Assembly: GCA_012521935.1 (NCBI GenBank)
Contig: JAAYLJ010000175.1
Location: 1-15,340 of the forward strand
Direction: 5' to 3'
Source of the DNA: Campylobacteraceae bacterium
Lineage (GTDB): Bacteria > Campylobacterota > Campylobacteria > Campylobacterales > Campylobacteraceae
DNA: 15,340 nucleotides
This document shows, in pieces, positions 1 through 5,143 of the stretch (position 1 is its first letter; each line of letters begins with the position of its first letter). The position numbers were made by a program, and so were the translations under genes. The notes beneath the pieces are model-generated. The model did not search any database and was not told the DNA's origin. It was given only the letters and a program-made list of their open reading frames with translations.

Positions 1-4
1 GCGC

Positions 5-193
5 GTGAAAATTGATAAACGCGATTTTATCGAGGCCAAAGAAGCCCTTTTAGCCAGCAAAGACATCCAGGGCGTGCGCGATACAATGGATTGGGCAAAG
101 ATAGGCGGCTATGCAGATTGGGCGTACTACCAAAAGCGTTTTAAGCCCGCTGCCCAAAGGCTACTTGAAGAGTACGCCCAAGGGGGCAAGTAA
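5..193 (+). CDS. Unrecognised protein, C-terminal part or short whole gene
   Basis: This open frame gives 62 residues from a GTG at position 5 to TAA at 191-193. The window begins only four bases upstream and the codon before the GTG is also open, so the real start may lie outside and this may be the C-terminus of a longer protein. The residues are hydrophilic and probably helical, with aromatic stretches (DWAKIGGYADWAYYQKRF) and no membrane segment. I recognise no family. Its GC-rich codons (GCC, CGC, GGC) match the accessory segment rather than the core genes. A strong hairpin follows directly after the stop. Confidence 0.5.
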   Translation: MKIDKRDFIEAKEALLASKDIQGVRDTMDWAKIGGYADWAYYQKRFKPAAQRLLEEYAQGGK

Positions 194-194
194 A

Positions 195-216
195 GAAGAG
201 GGGTTATCCCCTCTTC
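195..216. terminator. Strong hairpin between convergent genes
   Basis: A perfect 9-bp stem (GAAGAGGGG / CCCCTCTTC) with a TTAT loop starts two bases after the stop of the plus-strand ORF at 193. Its loop contains the TAA (204-206) of the minus-strand frame that converges on it. The placement suits a bidirectional terminator or 3'-end protector. Neither side has a clear U-run, so intrinsic termination is likely but not certain. Confidence 0.55.
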
Positions 217-395
217 ACATCAAACAAATTTTCAGGAAGCCCATTACTTCGGGCATACTGCCTCAAAAACCCCTGCTCTCCAAGTTTAGCTAACTGTTTT
301 CTTCGGGGGGCAACAATAAAAAGCTCATAAAACGTAATAAGAAGAAAAGGAATTCCTAAGAAAAAAGTTGCTTCTGCTATTGTGCGCTTGAAAAG
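204..395 (-). pseudogene. In-frame continuation of the membrane-protein gene after an amber codon
   Basis: After the TAG at 398-396 the identical frame runs 63 codons to TAA at 206-204. It encodes a convincing protein: a hydrophobic segment (TFFLGIPFLLITFYELFIV), a basic stop-transfer stretch (PRRKQLAKLGEQG) and a polar tail ending in DVKRG. No ATG, GTG or TTG codon lies between the TAG and the membrane segment, and no ribosome binding site is apparent. It is therefore probably not an independent gene. The simplest reading is that one gene of about 173 sense codons was split by a point mutation to TAG. Stop-codon readthrough or a sequencing error could give the same picture. Confidence 0.6.
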
Positions 396-725
396 CTATT
401 TTTCTTTCGCTTTTTTGTTTTGGCTATACACTTTTTTATTATTTTCAAGTCCATCTAAAAAGACGGCTTCTTTATACTGCGGCTTTTCAACCAACATATC
501 AAGATATGGATTAATAACATTTTTCCCAAGTCCGCCCCACGCCATAATTAAAATCGCTACGATCATAACAAAAAATGCAAAGACATACCTAGCCCCGCGC
601 GCAAACACTCCTCGCTGCGCCCAGCGTAGCGCAGTCTCGATACCATTTACTTTTTTAAGAGTGGCGACATCTCCCGCACACTCAAACTTTACTTCATTAA
701 TGCGGTTTTGTACTTCAGGGCTCAT
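396..725 (-). CDS. Hypothetical single-pass membrane protein, ending at an amber codon
   Basis: The best start is the ATG at 725-723. It lies six bases after a clear AAGGAG, so the longer frame from the TTG at 740 is not needed. The product is 109 residues: a soluble N-terminus (SPEVQNRINEVKFECAGDVATL), a basic turn, one hydrophobic segment around residues 47-65 (FAFFVMIVAILIMAWGG), then a polar C-terminus ending in a Lys-rich tail. I do not recognise the family. The frame ends in TAG at 398-396, and the same frame then stays open for 63 more codons that encode a second membrane segment (see 204-395). The listed CDS may therefore be a truncated product. It belongs to the accessory region. Confidence 0.6.
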   Translation of the reverse strand: MSPEVQNRINEVKFECAGDVATLKKVNGIETALRWAQRGVFARGARYVFAFFVMIVAILIMAWGGLGKNVINPYLDMLVEKPQYKEAVFLDGLENNKKVYSQNKKAKEK

Positions 726-794
726 ACTTATCTCCTTCAAAAAGCATAATTATAGCATGAAACATTAGGAGCTTCCCCGTGGCTCGGGCTTGAA

Positions 795-827
795 TTTTTA
801 CATGTAAAAACGAGTACACGGTACTCG
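795..827. repeat. Two abutting perfect inverted repeats
   Basis: Positions 795-810 are a perfect 16-bp palindrome (TTTTTACATGTAAAAA). It is followed without a gap by 811-827, where 7-bp arms CGAGTAC and GTACTCG flank ACG. A GGCTT (near 787) and an AAGCC (near 847) outside them can pair as a short closing stem. Such paired dyads occur as repressor operators and in transfer or replication origins. Nothing here decides between these. Confidence 0.5.
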
Positions 828-996
828 CTGAAAGTTCTAATCCCTAAGCCGAAAATACAAACATCCAATTTTCCCCTTATTTCCCCTTTTTTTGCTGCGC
901 ACCAGGGTAGAGCCTCACCAAAGCAGTGCTTCCCTTTCTTCTTCCCGCCAGCCACTTATCTATATTTCATCATTTCGCACCTATTAACCTACCATC

Positions 997-1094
997 TACT
1001 CCCTCGCATTTAAAGGGGCAAGTGGTGAACATAAACCACTTCGTTTTTTATCCTTCCCCATGGCTTGCGCCACCCCTTGAAATACTCCCTCGCA
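997..1094 (+). repeat. 12-bp direct repeat pair
   Basis: TACTCCCTCGCA occurs at 997-1008 and again at 1083-1094, 86 bp apart on the same strand. The two copies flank the terminator-like hairpin at 1020-1049. They may be remnants of a small insertion or duplication, or binding sites. Confidence 0.45.
1020..1049 (+). terminator. Candidate rho-independent terminator
   Basis: Arms AAGTGGT (1020-1026) and ACCACTT (1035-1041) enclose an 8-base loop and are followed by CG and six T residues (1044-1049), the classic intrinsic terminator form on the plus strand. No plus-strand gene ends just upstream, so it may end a small RNA, terminate readthrough, or be a leftover of a lost gene. Confidence 0.5.
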
Positions 1095-1240
1095 GATGCT
1101 AACGGTCGGTGCCGAAAGATGAAGATAAGCGAAGACGGGAGAAAGGTAAGCCCAAGGTGAGGCATATCTCCACCCTTAAAAAAGGGAAAGGGGGAAAGCC
1201 TCAGAATCAGAAAAAGCTCAAACAAGAGAAAGGATTTGAA

Positions 1241-2107
1241 ATGAAAGCACAAGACCAACTTAACCAAACAGTAGAGAGATTGATCGAGAAAATCGAACAA
1301 TGCGGCACAAAGTGGATCCAGCCCTTTAATGCTAGTTTTCCACAAAACTACAAAACAAATACAAGCTACAATGGCTTAAACATTCTTAATCTTTGGATGG
1401 AAGCAGAAGATCGAGGCTACAGCACGAATTACTGGCTTACTTTTAACCAGGTAAAAGAGCTCAAAGGCCAAGTTAAAAAAGGTGAGCGCTCAACGCCTAT
1501 TTTCTTTTTCAAACCAATCAAAAAGCTAGTTGAGGATGAAGAGACAGGAGAGCGCGAAGAAAAAACAATTCCAGTGCTAAAAATGTACTATGTTTTTAAT
1601 ATCGAGCAAACCACGTTAGAAGTTCCAACGATTGAAACCCAGGAAAAAGAGAACATTGAGCAATTCATTACAAATTATGGAATCCAAATCAGAAAAAGCC
1701 ACAAAGGCGCGTTTTATATGCCAGCCACTGATTACATTGGAATGCCTGCACAATCTGATTTTTTATCACCTGATCTTTACTATGCCGTTTTGTTTCATGA
1801 GCTAGCGCACAGCACAGGCCACACAAGCCGATTAAATAGAGACTTAAGCGGAAACATGAAGGGCAACGAAAAAGCTCTTAAAAGCTACGCTAAAGAGGAA
1901 TTAATCGCAGAAACTACAAGAGCATTTCTCCAAGTTCATTTTGGCCTAAACACCACAGACATGGAAGAGCAAAACGCAGCATATTTAAAGAGTTGGCTAA
2001 AACCCTTAAAAGACGACCCAAAAATGCTTTGGAAGATTTTTAGCGATGCCTCAAAAGCGTTTAACTTCTTAATCCAATTTGCCAAGAACGAAGAGGCCGC
2101 AGCGTAA
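1241..2107 (+). CDS. ArdC-type antirestriction / zincin-like metallopeptidase protein
   Basis: The start at ATG 1241 follows GAAAGG at a normal distance; the longer frame from 1109 only adds a Lys/Arg-rich leader. The product is 288 residues. Residues about 5-120 resemble the ArdC N-terminal domain (DUF1738), including YNGLNILNLW (43-52) and KKGERSTPIFFF (79-90). Residues about 140-285 are a zincin domain: HELAH at 186-190 with H194 close behind, and a likely third ligand in the EELIAE helix (219-224). ArdC family proteins of conjugative plasmids bind single-stranded DNA and protect incoming DNA from restriction; that role here is inferred. All visible zinc ligands are intact. Downstream lie hairpins and then tRNA-Ser, making this the last gene of the island. 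Confidence 0.85.
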   Translation: MKAQDQLNQTVERLIEKIEQCGTKWIQPFNASFPQNYKTNTSYNGLNILNLWMEAEDRGYSTNYWLTFNQVKELKGQVKKGERSTPIFFFKPIKKLVEDEETGEREEKTIPVLKMYYVFNIEQTTLEVPTIETQEKENIEQFITNYGIQIRKSHKGAFYMPATDYIGMPAQSDFLSPDLYYAVLFHELAHSTGHTSRLNRDLSGNMKGNEKALKSYAKEELIAETTRAFLQVHFGLNTTDMEEQNAAYLKSWLKPLKDDPKMLWKIFSDASKAFNFLIQFAKNEEAAA

Positions 2108-2114
2108 AGCTGCA

Positions 2115-2162
2115 CCTCTTTTTCAAGAGGCGGTTTGCCTCGCGAAACGTAACCGTTTCGCG
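2115..2162. repeat. Three consecutive hairpins after the ArdC gene
   Basis: CCTCTT/AAGAGG (2115-2130, loop TTTC), GAGGC/GCCTC (2127-2141, loop GGTTT) and CGCGAAACG/CGTTTCGCG (2141-2162, loop TAAC) follow the stop codon. The first two share 2127-2130 and exclude each other; the second and third share base 2141. No U-run follows on the plus strand. They may end or protect the ArdC transcript, or belong to the island's attachment region. Confidence 0.5.
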
Positions 2163-2213
2163 TAATGCTCCCAAAGGGTTTTTGGTCGCAGGAAAAAGAG
2201 AAAAAATCAAATC

Positions 2214-2233
2214 AGGTTGGAAATAGGTTGGAA
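2214..2233 (+). repeat. Two 9-bp direct repeats one helical turn apart
   Basis: AGGTTGGAA occurs at 2214-2222 and 2225-2233, a period of 11 bp, 53 bp from the 3' end of the tRNA-Ser gene. Same-face tandem repeats just inside an island end are typical of integrase arm-type or excisionase binding sites. That reading is inferred from position. Confidence 0.45.
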
Positions 2234-2285
2234 GAGTTTTTTAAGAGAGCTTGAAAAGCCCTAAATTTGGGGGTTTAAGAAACTA

Positions 2286-2309
2286 TGGCAGAGAGGAAGG
2301 GATTCGAAC
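2286..2309 (-). other. Candidate attachment-site core (tRNA-Ser 3' end)
   Basis: The T-arm and acceptor 3' half of tRNA-Ser(GGA), ending in an encoded CCA at 2286-2288, form the boundary between accessory DNA on the left and core chromosome on the right. Tyrosine-integrase islands commonly recombine in this part of tRNA genes and leave a direct copy at their far end. The far copy is not in the window. Confidence 0.4.
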
Positions 2310-2373
2310 CCTCGAAGGCTTGCACCTTACGCGCGTTCCAGGCGCGCTCCTTCAACCACTCGGACACCTCTCT
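2286..2373 (-). tRNA. tRNA-Ser(GGA)
   Basis: The minus strand folds as an 88-nt class II tRNA including CCA. Acceptor AGAGAGG pairs with CCTCTCT, the discriminator is G, and CCA is encoded at 2288-2286. The anticodon stem is CGCGC/GCGCG with loop CTGGAAC, so the anticodon is GGA (plus-strand 2337-2339), reading UCC and UCU. There is a long variable arm typical of serine tRNAs, and the T-loop is TTCGAAT. A TATAAT lies just upstream. The 3' end faces the accessory region. Confidence 0.95.
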
Positions 2374-2383
2374 TTGGAGGGAA

Positions 2384-2389
2384 ATTATA
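2384..2389 (-). promoter_or_regulatory. -10 box of tRNA-Ser
   Basis: A perfect TATAAT on the minus strand ends 10 bases before the mature tRNA 5' end, giving a very short leader. No consensus -35 is seen, as is usual for sigma-70 promoters of this phylum. Confidence 0.6.
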
Positions 2390-2406
2390 CAAAAGCTGTT
2401 CTTATT

Positions 2407-2570
2407 TTCATGTTAATTTTGCAAGAGTCGAAATGAAACTTTTGTGGTTGTTTTGTAGGAGTGTGTAGCGTAGCCACAATCAAGGTGAATATTCACCTAA
2501 CTTTTAGGGGGTGGTGTGATTTCCTAAAAGCTTAACGACTCTTGCAAAAGATTCATTTAATTTGCAGGAG
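2407..2570 (+). repeat. Imperfect direct repeats bracketing the cloverleaf element
   Basis: Positions 2407-2427 and 2552-2570 align over about 20 bases with one substitution and two single-base gaps (shared blocks TTCAT, TTAA, TTTGCA, GAG). The left copy overlaps the left arm of the 14-bp inverted repeat. This leaves the motif TTTGCARGAG three times: plus at 2418 and 2561, minus at 2540-2549. Confidence 0.45.
2417..2549. other. Cloverleaf-forming 133-base element (possible structured RNA or miniature element)
   Basis: Perfect 14-bp inverted repeats TTTTGCAAGAGTCG (2417-2430) and CGACTCTTGCAAAA (2536-2549) close a segment that holds three further hairpins in series: TTGTGG/CCACAA (2442-2447 / 2474-2479), the perfect 16-bp palindrome AGGTGAATATTCACCT (2483-2498), and CTTTTAGG/CCTAAAAG (2501-2508 / 2523-2530) extendable by G-U pairs. 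Together they make a four-way junction. There is no ORF with a ribosome binding site inside. Either strand could fold this way. It may be a structured RNA, a miniature inverted-repeat element or a recombination site; I do not recognise it as a known RNA class. Confidence 0.55.
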
Positions 2571-2646
2571 AAGAGTTACAAATTAAATTGTTGGAATTCT
2601 ACCAATTTTTGATGGCGAAAAAATTGCCTTAAATCAAGAAAATTTT

Positions 2647-2664
2647 ATAGTAATATACTATTAC
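2647..2664. promoter_or_regulatory. Overlapping inverted repeats / -10 region before the small ORF
   Basis: ATAGTA/TACTAT (2647-2661, spacer ATA) and GTAATA/TATTAC (2650-2664, spacer TAC) overlap, 20-40 bases before the GTG start at 2685. The AT-rich hexamers (e.g. TAATAT, TATACT) can serve as a -10 box. An operator overlapping the promoter is possible. Confidence 0.35.
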
Positions 2665-2684
2665 ATTAATTAAAAGGAGTCTTT

Positions 2685-2789
2685 GTGAAATTAGATAAAG
2701 CACAAAAGAGATTTTACTTTAAACTTTTACTTGGAATAGTTTTTATATTGTCAATGACAATATCAAGCATCTATAGACATTTTAATTAA
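2685..2789 (+). CDS. Small membrane protein, 34 residues
   Basis: A GTG at 2685 follows AAAGGAG by about five bases, which is a strong ribosome binding site. The frame encodes MKLDKAQKRFYFK, then a hydrophobic span (LLLGIVFILSMTISSI, about residues 14-29), then YRHFN and TAA. The charge pattern (basic N-terminus, short C-terminus) suggests a single-pass inner-membrane peptide with its N-terminus in the cytoplasm. It sits alone between two tRNA genes. The A/T-rich codons match the core genome. I recognise no family and cannot give a function; toxin-like or regulatory membrane peptides have this form, but no antitoxin RNA is evident. Confidence 0.55.
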   Translation: MKLDKAQKRFYFKLLLGIVFILSMTISSIYRHFN

Positions 2790-2792
2790 AAG

Positions 2793-2868
2793 TGGTGATC
2801 ACGATTGGACTTGAACCAACGACCCCTACCATGTCAAGGTAGTGCTCTACCAACTGAGCTACGCGATC
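2793..2868 (-). tRNA. tRNA-Val(GAC)
   Basis: The minus strand folds as a standard 76-nt tRNA with encoded CCA (2795-2793). Acceptor GATCGCG pairs with CGTGATC (one G-U), the anticodon stem CTACC/GGTAG holds loop TTGACAT, so the anticodon is GAC (reading GUC and GUU), and the T-loop is TTCAAGT. A TAAAAT -10 candidate lies 12 bases upstream. Confidence 0.95.
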
Positions 2869-2880
2869 AAAATAGGCGTT

Positions 2881-2886
2881 ATTTTA
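2881..2886 (-). promoter_or_regulatory. -10 candidate of tRNA-Val
   Basis: TAAAAT on the minus strand, 12 bases before the tRNA 5' end. It lies between the lspA-side hairpin and the tRNA, so the tRNA could be transcribed by itself or by readthrough from glmM-lspA. Confidence 0.4.
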
Positions 2887-2887
2887 C

Positions 2888-2907
2888 CCCAAATATTTAT
2901 ATTTGGG
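2888..2907 (-). terminator. Hairpin after lspA
   Basis: CCCAAATAT (2888-2896) and ATATTTGGG (2899-2907) pair perfectly. The hairpin sits 12 bases past the lspA stop and ahead of the tRNA-Val promoter. On the minus strand it is followed by GTAAAATAA rather than a U-run, so termination would be partial. Confidence 0.45.
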
Positions 2908-2919
2908 CTTAAAAAAACT

Positions 2920-3369
2920 CTAAGACAACTCTTTTTTAAAGATTGATCTATATAAAATCATGGCAACAGCTAGATTTATCATTGCATCTGCTAGGTTAAA
3001 AACTGCAAACTCAAACCACTTGTGCCAAAAAATATAATCCACAACCCCACCATGATAAAATCTATCAAAAAGATTGCTAATACCAGATCCAATGATGATC
3101 CCAAAAGCCCTGCCATGAAGAGATACTAATGGTTTATTGAAGATAAGATATAAAACTATCATACATAGCAATAATATTTGTAAATATTTTAACCATGGTC
3201 CTAAAGATGAGAGCATGGAGAATGCAACACCTTTATTGAAAGTTAAGATAATCGAAAAAAACTCTCCCTCGTATCTTAATCCATGAAAAACAATGCCATA
3301 TTTTACAATCTGATCAAAAATAAGCGCTAAAAATAGAGATAAAATTAACCCAAGCCACTCTTTAGGCAC
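2920..3369 (-). CDS. lspA: Lipoprotein signal peptidase (signal peptidase II)
   Basis: This inner-membrane aspartyl protease removes the signal peptide of prolipoproteins after lipidation. The product is 149 residues, slightly short for the family. Four hydrophobic segments are visible (about 5-26, 58-77, 88-101, 125-144). Family motifs are present: D19-Q20, N45-x-G-x-A-F, the S-N-L-F-D-R stretch (98-103), and the two catalytic aspartates, D111 (GGVVDYI) and D128 (FNLADA). The canonical GGxxGN reads GSGISN here. The start is GTG at 3369 with AAAAGG six bases before it. It overlaps the end of glmM by 8 bases, so the two are co-transcribed and probably translationally coupled. Confidence 0.95.
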   Translation of the reverse strand: MPKEWLGLILSLFLALIFDQIVKYGIVFHGLRYEGEFFSIILTFNKGVAFSMLSSLGPWLKYLQILLLCMIVLYLIFNKPLVSLHGRAFGIIIGSGISNLFDRFYHGGVVDYIFWHKWFEFAVFNLADAMINLAVAMILYRSIFKKELS

Positions 3370-4705
3370 TTAAAGCCTTTTTGAAAAACTCCTCTAAAGT
3401 TACCATTTTTTGTTCGATTAATTTAATATCCTCACCCTCAAGTAGCACTCTAAGTAGTGATTCAGTTCCAGAGTATCTTATGAGATGTCTTATTTTATCT
3501 TTTTCAAGTTCACTCTCAAGCTCCTTGAAGCCAGGAAGAGTATCTATGGGTATTTTTTTGCTAGTAGGTATATTTTTCATAAGTTGTGGATATAGTCCAA
3601 ATGGATTTAGTAACTCACTAGCGCTCTTTTTTGTAGTTAGCATATAAGCCATTACTTGCAAGGCAGCAACTAGTGCGTCGCCAGTTTTAGCGTACTCATT
3701 AAATATAATATGTCCACTTTGCTCTCCACCAAAATTAAGTCCACTCTCTTTTAAAGTCTCTAAAACATACTTATCCCCTACATTGCACCTTTTTAAACCA
3801 ATCCCCTCTTTTTTCAAAAACTCTTCTAAAGCTTGGTTACTCATTATAGTTGCAGCGATAGCCCCACCTTTTAAGTTTCCACTTTTTTTCAAATAAAGCG
3901 CTAATGCCCCTAAAAGCTTATCTCCTTCTACTACATTCCCTTTTTCATCAACAACAACAACCCTATCAGCATCTCCATCAAATCCAAATCCCACATCAGC
4001 TCTTAATTTTTTAACTCTTTGACTAAGCTCTTGCGGATATAAAGCTCCACAATTTAAATTTATATTGCTTCCATTAGGATCATTTGCCATCACTATGGTT
4101 TCAGCTCCTAATTCATTAAAAATGGTAGGTGCAACCTTGTAAGCAGCTCCATTTGCAACATCTAGCACTACTCTAAGTCCACTTAATGTTAAATCTTTTG
4201 GAAAAGAGTTTTTAATTTGCACTATATATCTACCAATGACATCATCAATTCTTTTAGAACTTCCTATTTGAGTCTCTTGTTTTTGGTTTTGTTCAATTAG
4301 TTCACTATTAAAAAAAATCTTCTCTATTTGTGCTTCTGCTTTTTCATCTAATTTATCACCCTTATGATCAAAAAATTTAATCCCATTATCGTAATAAGGA
4401 TTATGCGAAGCGCTTATCATTATGCCAGCATCGCATCTCATATCCTCAGTTAAAAAAGCTATGGCAGGCGTTGGCATTGGGCCAATTTGCCTAACATCAT
4501 ATCCCACAGCGGTAAGCCCAGCAACAATGGCTGTTTCAATCATATATCCACTTCTTCTAGTATCTTTTCCAATGATTATTTTATTTGTTTTTGAATTTTT
4601 TCTAAAATATATTCCAGCTGCCATAGCAAGTCTCATTGCTGTTGCTGCATCTAAAACTTTCCCAGCTTTTCCCCTAACCCCATCTGTTCCAAAAAGTTTC
4701 ATCAT
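3362..4705 (-). CDS. glmM: Phosphoglucosamine mutase
   Basis: GlmM converts glucosamine-6-phosphate to glucosamine-1-phosphate in the cytoplasm, on the route to UDP-GlcNAc for peptidoglycan and lipopolysaccharide. The 447 residues are full length. Hallmarks: FGTDGVRG (5-12); the phosphoserine loop ISASHNP with active serine S100; the metal loop DGDADR (243-248); the sugar loop GGEQSGH (326-332); and the phosphate-binding RYSGTES (410-416). Two ATG codons open the gene; GAGG lies upstream at a workable distance from either, so the start could be 4705 or 4702. lspA follows with overlap. The gene diverges from rpsT across a 162-bp intergenic region. Confidence 0.97.
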   Translation of the reverse strand: MMKLFGTDGVRGKAGKVLDAATAMRLAMAAGIYFRKNSKTNKIIIGKDTRRSGYMIETAIVAGLTAVGYDVRQIGPMPTPAIAFLTEDMRCDAGIMISASHNPYYDNGIKFFDHKGDKLDEKAEAQIEKIFFNSELIEQNQKQETQIGSSKRIDDVIGRYIVQIKNSFPKDLTLSGLRVVLDVANGAAYKVAPTIFNELGAETIVMANDPNGSNINLNCGALYPQELSQRVKKLRADVGFGFDGDADRVVVVDEKGNVVEGDKLLGALALYLKKSGNLKGGAIAATIMSNQALEEFLKKEGIGLKRCNVGDKYVLETLKESGLNFGGEQSGHIIFNEYAKTGDALVAALQVMAYMLTTKKSASELLNPFGLYPQLMKNIPTSKKIPIDTLPGFKELESELEKDKIRHLIRYSGTESLLRVLLEGEDIKLIEQKMVTLEEFFKKALSA

Positions 4706-4741
4706 TTTTTCCTCAATGAGTAGTTTTAAAGGTGATATTGT

Positions 4742-4747
4742 ATCATA
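4742..4747 (-). promoter_or_regulatory. glmM: -10 candidate of glmM-lspA
   Basis: TATGAT on the minus strand, about 36 bases before the glmM start, in the divergent region shared with rpsT. It is the best hexamer on that strand; no -35 consensus is visible. Confidence 0.35.
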
Positions 4748-4827
4748 GGGTGATTAAATTAGCCCAAATATCTTAGTAGAATGGTTAAAATATGCTTAAA
4801 ATAAGTTTTTTTTAACTTTTGATTCTG

Positions 4828-4833
4828 TATAAT
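4828..4833 (+). promoter_or_regulatory. rpsT: -10 box of rpsT-prfA
   Basis: A perfect TATAAT directly preceded by TG, behind a T-rich tract, 34 bases before the rpsT ATG. This is the form of strong sigma-70 promoters in Campylobacterota, where T-rich upstream DNA replaces the -35 box. Confidence 0.65.
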
Positions 4834-4867
4834 CCTACACTTAAATTTTTATAAAAGGTTACCAAAC

Positions 4868-5143
4868 ATGGCCAATCATAAGTCTGCACTAAAGCGCGCA
4901 AGACAGACTGAAGCACGCACAATTCGAAATAGATTTTATCGAACTAGAATTAAAAATCTTACAAAAGCTGTTCACACTGCAATTGAACAAGGCGATCAAG
5001 AAGCCGCTGTAGTTGCATTAAAAGCAGCAAATCAAAATATCCATAGTTATGTAAGTCGTGGTATTTTGAAAAAAAATACAGCTGCTAGAAAGGTAAGTCG
5101 CCTTGCAAAAGCAGTTAACTCGTTAAACCAAGCCGCTAACTAA
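4868..5143 (+). CDS. rpsT: 30S ribosomal protein S20
   Basis: S20 binds 16S rRNA early in assembly of the 30S subunit. The 91 residues are normal length. The sequence starts MANHKSALKRARQ, is strongly basic and is predicted to be almost wholly helical, with the family core (NRFYRTRIKNLTKAV, RGILKKNTAARKVSRL) intact. The only upstream Shine-Dalgarno match, AAAAGG, is about ten bases away, so initiation may be weak or regulated; S20 represses its own synthesis in E. coli, but whether that applies here is unknown. prfA follows 18 bases later behind a small hairpin. Confidence 0.97.
   Translation: MANHKSALKRARQTEARTIRNRFYRTRIKNLTKAVHTAIEQGDQEAAVVALKAANQNIHSYVSRGILKKNTAARKVSRLAKAVNSLNQAAN

Larger units (their letters stand above)
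741..1240. other. 500-base stretch without a convincing gene
   Basis: I see no reliable coding region here. The open frames lack ribosome binding sites and have low-complexity translations. The stretch does hold two abutting inverted repeats (795-827), a 12-bp direct repeat 86 bp apart (997 and 1083), a terminator-like hairpin (1020-1049) and, before the ArdC gene, a small CCCTT/AAGGG hairpin (1173-1186) in a purine-rich leader. It may be decayed element DNA, a regulatory or replication/transfer region, or the site of a small RNA. Confidence 0.5.
1..2285. mobile_element. Probable end of an integrated genomic island at tRNA-Ser
   Basis: This stretch differs from the rest of the window. It is richer in GC, has no core genes, and carries an ArdC-type antirestriction gene, a broken membrane-protein gene and many perfect inverted repeats. 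It stops at the 3' (CCA) end of a tRNA-Ser gene, which is the normal crossover side for tyrosine-integrase elements. Directly beside the tRNA lie two 9-bp direct repeats one helical turn apart, as expected of integrase arm-type sites. The left end and any integrase are outside the window, so the island call is an inference from cargo, composition and location. It could also be an old, decayed insertion. Confidence 0.55.

Noticed and set aside
396..740. TTG start at 740 for the membrane protein
   Set aside because: The AAGGAG ribosome binding site lies between this TTG and ATG 725, so the ATG is the better start.
737..955. 72-residue minus-strand open frame
   Set aside because: No ribosome binding site, odd composition, and it spans the abutting palindromes; probably chance.
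1109..1240. N-terminal extension of the ArdC protein
   Set aside because: It adds only Lys/Arg-rich low-complexity sequence without a ribosome binding site, whereas ATG 1241 has one and fits the family.
1010..1345. 111-residue minus-strand open frame
   Set aside because: Runs through the terminator-like hairpin and into the ArdC gene on the opposite strand; no ribosome binding site. A shadow.
2251..2436. 61-residue plus-strand open frame
   Set aside because: It reads through the tRNA-Ser gene on the antisense strand; not a gene.
2417..2549. Cloverleaf as an integron attC site or CRISPR repeat
   Set aside because: No RYYYAAC/GTTRRRY core pair, no integrase gene, and no repeated unit with spacers.
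2581..2630. Short hairpins TTGG/CCAA and GGCGA/TTGCC before the small ORF
   Set aside because: Stems of only four or five pairs in AT-rich DNA; not distinguishable from chance.
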